This document shows positions 57,296 through 64,000 of a stretch of DNA of 64,000 nucleotides, in pieces. Numbering within the stretch: position 1 is the first letter of the stretch; every line of letters begins with the position of its first letter. A program made the position numbers and the translations under genes. Source of the stretch: Thiorhodovibrio litoralis (lineage in GTDB: Bacteria > Pseudomonadota > Gammaproteobacteria > Chromatiales > Chromatiaceae); assembly GCF_033954455.1 (NCBI RefSeq), contig NZ_CP121473.1:4760501-4824500 (forward strand), in the 5' to 3' direction. The notes beneath the pieces are model-generated. The model saw only the letters and a list, made by a program, of their open reading frames with translations. It had not been told where the DNA came from and did not search any database.

Positions 57296-57709
57296 ATGAT
57301 GAGTATTAAAAATGGATCGTGTCTTTGCGGAGAAATACATTTTGAAGTGGAAGGTGACTTTGAGAGCTTTTTCCTTTGTCATTGTAGCCGGTGTCGCAAA
57401 GATACTGGTTCATCACATGCGGCCAATTTATTTTCCTCATCAGCAAAACTGAGATGGCTAACAGGGCAAGATAAAGTAAAGGTCTTCACTCTTCCATCAA
57501 CCTTGCACACAAAGTCATTTTGTTCTGTTTGTGGTTCAGCGCTCCCGAATCTTCAAATGGAAGGGGATCTATTGGTTGTGCCTGCTGGAAGTCTTGATAG
57601 TGAATTATTCTTTAAACCAAATGCCCATATAAATATTTCAAGCAAAGCGGAATGGGATCAAGATCTTGAGACATTGCCAAAAATTGATAACGATCCGGTA
57701 AACGCATAA
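57296..57709 (+). CDS. GFA/CENP-V-family zinc protein (gene cassette)
   Basis: 137 residues of the glutathione-dependent formaldehyde-activating-like (GFA) fold. Zinc cysteines are at positions 9 and 11 (GSCLCGEI), in CHCSRC (28-33) and in CSVCGSALP. The actual substrate is unknown; many members are not formaldehyde enzymes. The DNA is AT-rich and the gene lies between attC-like sites 3 and 4, a typical cassette. A second ATG at 57299 is an alternative start. Confidence 0.85.
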   Translation: MMSIKNGSCLCGEIHFEVEGDFESFFLCHCSRCRKDTGSSHAANLFSSSAKLRWLTGQDKVKVFTLPSTLHTKSFCSVCGSALPNLQMEGDLLVVPAGSLDSELFFKPNAHINISSKAEWDQDLETLPKIDNDPVNA

Positions 57710-57782
57710 CGAACATTTGAACACAACGTTTTTCGTGGCTTCTGCGTCGCTCTCAGAAATGCAAGCCAAATGGGCGTTATGC
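57704..57782 (+). mobile_element. Integron attC site 4
   Basis: 79 bp from GCATAAC (57704-57710) to GTTATGC (57776-57782). The ends GCATAACG-aa-CATTTG and CAAATG-gg-CGTTATGC pair with a small internal bulge, as in typical attC sites. The GFA stop codon is inside it. Confidence 0.8.
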
Positions 57783-57802
57783 CCATCGCAAAAAGGTTTC
57801 TG

Positions 57803-57830
57803 GTTTTGGGCCGGGTGCCCGGCTCAAAAC
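57803..57830. repeat. Compact inverted repeat
   Basis: GTTTTGGGCCGGG-TG-CCCGGCTCAAAAC: 13-bp arms with one G-T pair. It resembles the outer arms of hairpin copy 1 (ttttggaccggg/cccggtccaaaa) without any core. Role unknown. Confidence 0.5.
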
Positions 57831-57869
57831 TTGGCCGAACTCACATGTGGTTTACTGTCACAACAGGCT

Positions 57870-59279
57870 TCATCCGCCAGGCAACCTGACCCAGACCAGC
57901 AGACCACCCAGCTCTGCGCGCCCGAAGCCGAGCGTGCCGCCATAGGCCTCCACCACGTCGCGCACGATGGCCAGCCCGAGCCCCGTGCCCGCCTGACGCT
58001 CGTCGAGTCGCAGGCCGCGCTCGCCGAGTCGCGACCAGTGCGTGGGCGCAACGCCAGGGCCGTCGTCCGCAATCTGAATCTCGACCTGTCCATCCGCTGA
58101 GGTCGATACCTGGATATCGACCCGTTCATCGGCCCATTTCGCGGCGTTCTCAAGGAGATTGCCGAGCAGTTCGAGCAGATCCCCTGCCATCAGCGCCACC
58201 TCGACCCGATCCGGGGCCGTTATCCGCCAGTCGATCCGCTCGCCAGCGGGCGTGCGTCCCAGGGTGCGGAGCAGGCGCTCAAGATTCTCGACCACGTCGG
58301 TACGCGCGGCATGCGAGGGATGACCGGACCGCACGCGCGCGCGGATCAACTCGCGCTCGACGCGCCGACGGATGGTCAGGGCGAGTTGGTCCAGGTCCTC
58401 GGCCCGGGCCGGATGGCCGGCCTGACGCAAGCGCTCGGCAACGGCCGCCAAGACGCTCAGCGGCGTCTTGAGTCCGTGGGCGAGATCGGCGGTCCAAGCC
58501 CGCGCCCGCTCGACCGAGCCTTCGCGCGCTTCGAGCAGGGCGTTGAGCTCGGCGATCAGCGGTCGGACCTCATCGGGAGCCTTTGCCGCGAGCCGCGAGG
58601 CGCGGCCGTCACGGATGGCGCCGATCTCGCGGCGCAGGGCTTCCAGGGGCGCCAGCCCGGTCTGGACCTGGATCAGCGTGGCCAGGGTCAGCAAGAGCGC
58701 GATCAGCCCCAGATAGGGACGCATGTCGGCGGCGAAGTTGGCGCGGGCACGGATCAATTCGGCACGATCCTGCGCCAGGATCAGCCGCAGCTCGACCGGC
58801 GCGGGGTCCCCCTCGACCCGGATGCGCCGCTCGCGCACTAGGAGCGACTGTCCGTCCGGTCCCGGCAGACGATGGGCATGCACCTCGCCCGGGGTGAGTT
58901 CGTCCTCCGGCAGGGTGAGCACCTCATCCCACAGCGAGCGCGAACGCAGCACACCGGCCTGACCAGCGCGGTCGATCTGCCAATAGCGCCCACTCAAGGG
59001 CTGCGCAAAGGCTAGGCCGCGCAGTTGCTGGATCAGCCGGAGCGAACCATCGGGTGCGATCTCGACGGCGGCGGCGAGCTGATTGAGCTGCGTCTCCAAT
59101 TCAGCGGCGAGATGACGCTCAACATGGCGCTCGAACAGATTCGCCAACCCGAGCCAGGCGATCAACAGCGCCACGGTGATCGAGATCAGCGCGCTGATCC
59201 AGAGTCTGGCGCGCAGCGAGCGGTGTTTCATGCGCGGGTGGACCCGGAGTTCAGCATCATGGAGCCTGCGAGGCGTCAT
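57870..59279 (-). CDS. Sensor histidine kinase
   Basis: Membrane kinase paired with the OmpR-type regulator immediately upstream. The 469-residue frame has TM1 (about 27-49), a periplasmic sensor part, TM2 (about 187-206), HAMP-like linker, phospho-acceptor His268 in ADLAHGLKTPL, N box NLLENAAKWA and G boxes DDGPGVAP and GTGLGLAIV. The start at 59279 overlaps the regulator; ATG 59231 (MKHRSLRARLW) is an equally good start. With PepSY and cytochrome genes adjacent, it probably senses a periplasmic redox or metal signal. A truncated copy lies at 44872-45246. Confidence 0.9.
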   Translation of the reverse strand: MTPRRLHDAELRVHPRMKHRSLRARLWISALISITVALLIAWLGLANLFERHVERHLAAELETQLNQLAAAVEIAPDGSLRLIQQLRGLAFAQPLSGRYWQIDRAGQAGVLRSRSLWDEVLTLPEDELTPGEVHAHRLPGPDGQSLLVRERRIRVEGDPAPVELRLILAQDRAELIRARANFAADMRPYLGLIALLLTLATLIQVQTGLAPLEALRREIGAIRDGRASRLAAKAPDEVRPLIAELNALLEAREGSVERARAWTADLAHGLKTPLSVLAAVAERLRQAGHPARAEDLDQLALTIRRRVERELIRARVRSGHPSHAARTDVVENLERLLRTLGRTPAGERIDWRITAPDRVEVALMAGDLLELLGNLLENAAKWADERVDIQVSTSADGQVEIQIADDGPGVAPTHWSRLGERGLRLDERQAGTGLGLAIVRDVVEAYGGTLGFGRAELGGLLVWVRLPGG

Positions 59280-59934
59280 CTGTCTCGATCAGATAGCCGA
59301 AACCGCGTCGGGTCTGGATCAGCCCGGCACCCAGCTTGCGCCTGACCCGCCCGACCAGCACCTCCACCGAGTTGGAGTCGCGCTCAAAATCCTGCGCATA
59401 GAGCTGCTCGGTCAACTCCTGTTGCGAGACGACGCGCCCGGCCTGCTGCATCAGATAGCTGACCAGACGGTATTCCTGCGGCGAGAGATGGATGGCTAGC
59501 CCATCGCGGGTCAAGGTCTGGCGTCGGGTATCCAGCCGAAAGGAACCATGCACGAGGACGGGCGCCGGCTGTCCGGCGGCGCGGCGGATCAGGGCCTGCA
59601 CGCGCGCGAGCAGTTCTTCGAGCCGAAAGGGTTTGGGCAAATAGTCATCGGCACCGGCCTCGATGCCCTCAACGCGCTCGGTCCAGTCACCACGCGCGCT
59701 CAGAATCAACACCGGCAGCCGCTGACCGGCAGCGCGCCACTGACGCAGCACCGACAAGCCATCGAGCCCGGGCAGTCCGAGATCGAGGATGGCGGCGGCA
59801 TAGGGTTCGGTGTCCCCCATGAACCAGGCATCGCGGCCGTCGCACGCGCGCTCGACCAGGAAGCCGGCGGCCGTCAGGCCGGCCGTCACCGTCTCGGCGA
59901 CCTGATCGTCGTCTTCCACCAGGAGCAAGCGCAT
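59257..59934 (-). CDS. OmpR/PhoB-family response regulator
   Basis: 225 residues. The receiver has acidic residues E7/D8, phospho-acceptor Asp51 and Lys101 (LPKPF); the C-terminal winged helix (SPQEYRLVSYLMQQAGRVVSQQELTEQLY, RRKLGAGLIQTRRGFGYLIE) binds DNA. Its start overlaps the PepSY stop (TGATG), so the two are translationally coupled. Confidence 0.95.
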   Translation of the reverse strand: MRLLLVEDDDQVAETVTAGLTAAGFLVERACDGRDAWFMGDTEPYAAAILDLGLPGLDGLSVLRQWRAAGQRLPVLILSARGDWTERVEGIEAGADDYLPKPFRLEELLARVQALIRRAAGQPAPVLVHGSFRLDTRRQTLTRDGLAIHLSPQEYRLVSYLMQQAGRVVSQQELTEQLYAQDFERDSNSVEVLVGRVRRKLGAGLIQTRRGFGYLIETDDASQAP

Positions 59935-60308
59935 CAGTCGTCGTCCTCCAATTCCAGGATTTCACCATCGCGGGCGTCGATCTCGACCTCCAAGCGGCGC
60001 CCGTCTGGGGTCAGGATCTTGAGTTCGTAGAGCCAGACCCGCTGGCCGTCAAGCGTCTCGTCTTCGAGTTCAATGTCGATCACTTCGCCCGGGACCTGTT
60101 CACTAATGTGATGCAGGATCTCGGCGATCGGCAGGATCTCGCCGCGCAGACGAGCCGCGCGCGCGCGTTGGTGATCCTGCAGCTGCTCATACCTGGTGGT
60201 CCCGGCGTTATCTGCCTGATCGTCGTGATCGTCGGCGCCAGCCTGAAGAGGCAGCAGGCTCAGCAGACCAATGAGGATGAAGGGATGCATGATTGAGATT
60301 TGCGTCAT
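59934..60308 (-). CDS. Exported PepSY-domain protein
   Basis: 124 residues. ATG 60308 has AGGA 5 nt upstream and gives a signal peptide (IMHPFILIGLLSLLPLQAGA). The mature part is a single PepSY-type domain (GEILPIAEILHHISEQVPGEVIDIELE, YELKILTPDGRRLEVEIDARDG). Such proteins often accompany OmpR-type regulator/kinase pairs and cytochromes and may modulate the kinase. Confidence 0.85.
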   Translation of the reverse strand: MTQISIMHPFILIGLLSLLPLQAGADDHDDQADNAGTTRYEQLQDHQRARAARLRGEILPIAEILHHISEQVPGEVIDIELEDETLDGQRVWLYELKILTPDGRRLEVEIDARDGEILELEDDD

Positions 60309-60331
60309 GGTGTCCTGCGTTACGCATGGGC

Positions 60332-60913
60332 TCAATCCCTCCAGGGACCATGGCCCGGAATGTCGATCCAGCGTTCGTCATAGTTGCCTTCGGCGGCTTT
60401 TTGGTGGCAGGCGTTGCACTGGCTGAAGCTGTTGACCTCTGGGTTGCCTGTCACCAGGCGGGCCGGTATCTCGTCGTGCTCATCCTTGAACTCGGCGCTT
60501 TCGGTGATGCGCGGCAGACCACCAGAGGTCGCGCTCGGATTGCTGGCACCGCCTGGGATCATCTGCTGCGACACATGCGTGGCATTGGTCCCCAAGAAGG
60601 CGCTGATCTCGGCGCGCAGTTCCTCGGACAGGCTGGCATCATCACCGTAGTGATCGATCAGCGCATCCGGTGTCATGATCCTGGCCCAGGCCTGCGGCGG
60701 GAGCAGACCGGGCTGATAGGCCATGTGGCAGGAACCGCATTCCTCACTGTAGATGGCGTTGACGACCGGCGCCTGTCGCGACTCGAACCAGTCGTCTTTG
60801 CCGCGTTCATGGTCATCGTCATCATCATCGGCGAAAGCCAAGTGGGCGCTGCTCATGGCCAGTGTGGCGGTGACCAGGAGTGTCAGAACAGATTTGAATG
60901 TATAGGGGCTCAT
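60332..60913 (-). CDS. Diheme cytochrome c, DHC type (copy 1)
   Basis: 193-residue periplasmic cytochrome. GGGAGGA lies 8 nt before the ATG at 60913; a signal peptide (1-28) and an acidic DDDDDDH stretch follow. Two heme sites: CGSCH (59-63) and CNACH (166-170). The blocks MAYQPGLLPPQAWARIM and DIPGHGPW match diheme DHC proteins. It accepts or donates electrons with SHP and cytochrome b partners in other bacteria. A paralogue is at 62190. Confidence 0.88.
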   Translation of the reverse strand: MSPYTFKSVLTLLVTATLAMSSAHLAFADDDDDDHERGKDDWFESRQAPVVNAIYSEECGSCHMAYQPGLLPPQAWARIMTPDALIDHYGDDASLSEELRAEISAFLGTNATHVSQQMIPGGASNPSATSGGLPRITESAEFKDEHDEIPARLVTGNPEVNSFSQCNACHQKAAEGNYDERWIDIPGHGPWRD

Positions 60914-60929
60914 GGGTCGATCCTCCCGC

Positions 60930-61286
60930 TTATTGGGTCTTGATGTAGGCAATGAAATCGGCTTTTTCGTCGGCGGTGCACTCGCGCCCGATGGTCCAGC
61001 GACAGTTGCGCCGCAACCATTTCTCGATCTTGGCGGCATCGGTGAGGCGCTGCGGATTTACCGAGGGGGCCAAGGGTTCGATGACCTTACCGGTGTTGGC
61101 ATGCTGTCCCGGTTGCGTCAGATCGCGACCATGACAGGTTGTGCAACTGCGCGGCTTGGAACCATCGGCCTGCGGGTATTCCTTGACCCAACCCGCTGCT
61201 CCAGCGGCTGGGTCGGCCGCCCAGGGGGTGGCAGGCAGGATCAGGGTACTTGCACTGAGCAGGGCTGTGGCGAGGTGTCGTTTCAT
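60930..61286 (-). CDS. SHP-type monoheme cytochrome c (DUF1924)
   Basis: 118 residues with signal peptide (1-24), heme site CTTCH (48-52) and the C-terminal segment KWLRRNCRWTIGRECTADE. In sphaeroides heme protein (SHP) an asparagine in a comparable position is a displaceable heme ligand and the two cysteines form a disulfide; Asn and Cys are present here (RRNC, REC). SHP binds O2 and NO in reduced form. It is the first gene of the minus-strand SHP-DHC-PepSY-regulator-kinase unit. Confidence 0.85.
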   Translation of the reverse strand: MKRHLATALLSASTLILPATPWAADPAAGAAGWVKEYPQADGSKPRSCTTCHGRDLTQPGQHANTGKVIEPLAPSVNPQRLTDAAKIEKWLRRNCRWTIGRECTADEKADFIAYIKTQ

Positions 61287-61523
61287 TGGTCGGTTCTCCG
61301 TTGGCTTGACCGTCTGCCTGGCTCCGGTCGGGGCTTTCCGGTGGTCCTTGCAGACTGTGCCGATAGCCTACCGAGGGCACCCTGACAAAAGGCTGACAGC
61401 CGCGGTTAGCCTTCGGTCAGGTGCGCTTGGTTACTCTCGCTCTTCGTGAATCCCCCTGGCCAAGGCGCCGACACGCCTGAGCCGATCAACTAATCATCAA
61501 ACCTGTTTGGAAGAACCGATAAC

Positions 61524-62150
61524 ATGTCGAACGAAAAGCCGAATAACACCGCCCCCCCTGCCAGTAGCCCCGGCCTCGAGACCCCTAAGCGGGTTCGCGT
61601 CTGGGATCCGCTGGTACGGATCTTTCATTGGTCACTGGTAGCCGGGTTTGCCACCGCCTTCATCGTCGAGGACGATCTGCTCAGCGTCCATGTCTGGGCG
61701 GGCTATCTGGTGCTTGTCCTGATCAGTGTGCGCCTGGTTTGGGGGCTGATCGGCACGCGCCACGCGCGTTTCAGCGACTTTGTGCGCAGCCCTGGCGCAG
61801 TGCTTGCGTATCTGCGTGATGTCACGCGCTTGCGGGCCCCGCGTTATCTGGGCCACAACCCGGCGGGTGGAGCCATGATTGTGCTGCTTCTGACCTGTGT
61901 CGCCGCCACCGGAATCAGCGGTCTGGCGCTCTATGGCGCCGAGGAATTCGCCGGTCCACTGGCCAATGTGATGCGTGGTTTGCCACCCTTCTTGGGCGAT
62001 GTTCTGGAAGAGGCCCATGAGGTGTTGGCCAACCTCACGCTCGCTCTGATCCTGATCCATGTGGTTGGGGTGCTCGCCTCCAGTCTGCTGCATCGCGAGA
62101 ATCTGATTGGCGGCATGATCAGCGGTTACAAGCGCGCAGAGAGTGAATGA
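61524..62150 (+). CDS. Cytochrome b (b561/HydC-like) membrane subunit
   Basis: 208 residues with four predicted TM helices and histidines in the expected places (RIFHWSLVAGF, LSVHVWAGYLVL, EEAHEVLANLTLALILIHVVG). It probably passes electrons between the quinone pool and the periplasmic DHC/SHP cytochromes. It is encoded divergently from SHP, with a DHC gene directly downstream. Confidence 0.88.
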   Translation: MSNEKPNNTAPPASSPGLETPKRVRVWDPLVRIFHWSLVAGFATAFIVEDDLLSVHVWAGYLVLVLISVRLVWGLIGTRHARFSDFVRSPGAVLAYLRDVTRLRAPRYLGHNPAGGAMIVLLLTCVAATGISGLALYGAEEFAGPLANVMRGLPPFLGDVLEEAHEVLANLTLALILIHVVGVLASSLLHRENLIGGMISGYKRAESE

Positions 62151-62189
62151 ATGCCTCTTGCAATACGCCGGAGCTGGAGAGTCGATACC

Positions 62190-62768
62190 ATGCCTAAACG
62201 CCCTTCCATCCCCCTGTTTGCGCTGGCGGGCCTGTTGCTCGGCGCGGCCGGAACGGCCGTGATGGCCGCAGAGGGCGAGACTCGCGATTGGCGCGGTTGG
62301 TTGCGGATGTTCCCGAACATCGCGCCCGCCACCCAGCCGGCCTATCTTGAGGAATGCGGTTCCTGTCACCTGGCTTATCCGCCCGGAGTCCTGCCGGCGG
62401 ACTCCTGGAAGCACATTCTGGCACCCGAGTCACTCGCCAATCACTACGGCGATGACGCTTGGCTGCCGGAGGATCTGGTCGCCGAGGTGCGGGATTATCT
62501 GATGGCTAATGGGGCCGACACATCAGCGCGAATCCGCGAGCGAGCCTTCGCCGTGCCGGGTGCGGCGCGATCTGACGCCAGTCTGCCGCGCATCACCGAG
62601 ACGCCCTATTTCATCCGTAAGCACAATCAGGTCCCGGCGCGTCTGGTAACGGACAATCCCGAGGTTGGTAGCTTCAGTCAGTGCAATCGCTGTCACATCG
62701 GCACCGATAAGGGCGTTTTCGACGAGAGTCAGATTGATATTCCTGGTTTTGGGCCTTGGGAGCATTGA
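62190..62768 (+). CDS. Diheme cytochrome c, DHC type (copy 2)
   Basis: 192 residues. ATG 62190 has GGAGAG 8 nt upstream and begins a clear signal peptide (MPKRPSIPLFALAGLLLGAA); an ATG at 62151 would add 13 residues. Heme sites CGSCH (56-60) and CNRCH (165-169). It shares LPRITE, PARLVT-NPEV-SFSQCN and the closing DIPG-GPW with copy 1, so the two arose by duplication. It follows the cytochrome b gene, its likely electron donor or acceptor. Confidence 0.88.
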   Translation: MPKRPSIPLFALAGLLLGAAGTAVMAAEGETRDWRGWLRMFPNIAPATQPAYLEECGSCHLAYPPGVLPADSWKHILAPESLANHYGDDAWLPEDLVAEVRDYLMANGADTSARIRERAFAVPGAARSDASLPRITETPYFIRKHNQVPARLVTDNPEVGSFSQCNRCHIGTDKGVFDESQIDIPGFGPWEH

Positions 62769-63051
62769 GCTTGCCCGTTGCGCCACTGCGAGAGCAGAGC
62801 GGCGAAAAGCTGGAGGGATGGTCAGGAATCGCTCCGGAGAAATCACGCCCAGCTGAAACCGCCGAGCCCCCTGAGCCGGAATGAGCAGCATTCGGTGCGA
62901 TCACAACGCTGCGCATGGAAAGACGAAAGGCGTTCTCTTGACATCAGCGAGCAAAGAAATCGGACGGTGAGGCCTCCGTAAGCACAAAGGTGCGCCGAGG
63001 GATGGCACAGACCGAAGGAGCGGGCATCGATGACGGCGAGCCGCTAGTACC

Positions 63052-64000
63052 TCATTTCAGCTTAACTTGCGGATATAAGTGCTTCAACTTCACACGCGCT
63101 TTGTCGTTGGTGAATTGCCAGTCGACGCCGATTTGGGCCTCGTTGCGTTGTTCTGCCCAGGCGGCGGTTTCGCGGCGAAGCGTTTCGATATCGCCGATGC
63201 GGCGGTCTAGGCACTGCTTGGTCATGACACTGAGTTCGATTTCGGCAATGTCCAACCAGCTGCCGTGCTTTGGTGTGTAGTGGATTTCCAAGCGCTCGAT
63301 CAACCGCCGCGCTTCCTCAGGTGGGAAGGCTTTGTACAGAGAGGCGGGCGTATGCGTATTGAGGTTGTCCCAGACGATAACGACTTTCTCGGCGTCGGGA
63401 TAGTCCACGTCCAGCAATGTCTTGATTTCTTGGGCTAAATCGATCGCGGTTTTGGTTTCGCGCACACTGACTTTGCGCCATTGCCCCAAGGGTTCTGTGA
63501 TCATGAAGTTCACCGCCGTACCGGCGCGCTCATATTCATAATCGTAGCGTTCGGGTTGGCCCGGTTGCATCGGCAGGGGCTGGCGTGTCTCGGCAATCAA
63601 CTGGGTCGGTTGTTCATCAATGCAGACAACTGGCTTCTTGGGGTCGTAGGGGCGGCGGTAGACCTCCAGGACATCTTCCATTTGCGCCACAAAGGCGGCG
63701 TCTTCCCCGGGGGGAATCACCCAGCACTTGCGCCGATGCGGTTGGAGTGCGTTTTTTTTAGTGCGCGCATCACCGTGGGTGCCGAGATGCTCTCAACGAC
63801 ATCCAGTTCCACCAACTTCCCCGCGAGTAAATTCAACGTCCAGCGCGCGTATCCGGGAGGCGGCTCGCTACAGGCAATTTGCACCAACCGCGCCTGCTTT
63901 TCCCCATCGAGCAGGGGCTCGCAGCTCGGGTGCTCACGTTGCTTGCGTGAAAGCGCCGCTTCAAATCCTTGTTCGACGAACCGCTCGCGAATGCTGAAGA
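63052..64000 (-). mobile_element. IS630-family transposase, two frames joined by an A8 slippery site (partial)
   Basis: The C-terminal frame (63052 to about 63760) holds the DDE catalytic residues: Asp in VVCIDEQPTQ, Asp in VIVWDNLNTHT and Glu in GSWLDIAEIELSV. The N-terminal frame (from beyond base 64000) carries the helix-turn-helix end (YARWTLNLLAGKLVELDVVESISAPTVMRALKK) and stops soon after an 8-A run at 63752-63759. A -1 shift on that run joins RALKK to NALQPHRRKCWVIPPGEDA. The element's right end lies outside the window. About 280 bp before it (62769-63051) hold no gene. Confidence 0.88.

Overview
The window is high-GC chromosomal DNA from a gammaproteobacterium. Protein content and gene order fit a purple sulfur bacterium-like lineage (Chromatiaceae or a close relative). 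This is inferred from the tig-clpP-clpX-lon-hupB-tRNA-ppiD order, a FleQ/sigma-54 flagellar cluster and SHP/DHC cytochromes; no rRNA is present to confirm it.

Layout. 1-13.4 kb is mostly housekeeping: the 3' end of proS, fabA, a porin, tRNA-Gln, rpsI/rplM, a small 2Fe-2S protein, an RsmF-type rRNA methyltransferase, argE, a diguanylate cyclase and an EF-G-like GTPase. 13.4-25.1 kb is a minus-strand flagellar locus (fleQ, flrC-like, fliEFGHIJK). It has sigma-54 promoter signatures before fliE and, as three tandem 21-bp units, before flrC, and two probable c-di-GMP receptors (atypical PilZ and ComFB) lie beside it. 25.2-32.4 kb holds ruvB, a peptide-type ABC importer without its ATPase, and fabI. 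32.4-42 kb is the protein quality-control block (ppiD, tRNA-Asp, tRNA-Val, hupB, lon, clpX, clpP, tig). 42.2-44.7 kb is an overlapping queCDE operon whose QueD is a three-domain fusion with only one intact active site.

44.7-57.9 kb is an accessory island. A decayed 3' copy of a histidine-kinase gene marks one end and the intact kinase gene, in the same orientation, lies at the other. Inside are a secreted VWA protein with five ~86-residue repeats, a lipoprotein, an internally deleted creD, AT-rich genes separated by integron attC-like sites (no integrase in view), a toxin-antitoxin pair whose toxin is cut short next to an IS110 element, an IS4-type transposase remnant, a group II intron-like remnant and a GFA-family cassette. 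57.9-62.8 kb is a signalling and electron-transfer module: kinase, regulator, PepSY protein, two diheme DHC cytochromes, an SHP-type cytochrome and a cytochrome b. The window ends in an IS630 transposase expressed through an A8 frameshift site.

The most unusual items are: a dispersed ~105-bp hairpin element (three copies) with a conserved 61-62-nt core, completely different but self-complementary arms and a compensatory change in an inner stem; the triple-domain QueD; the tandem sigma-54 elements; the VWA repeat protein; and the attC cassette array.
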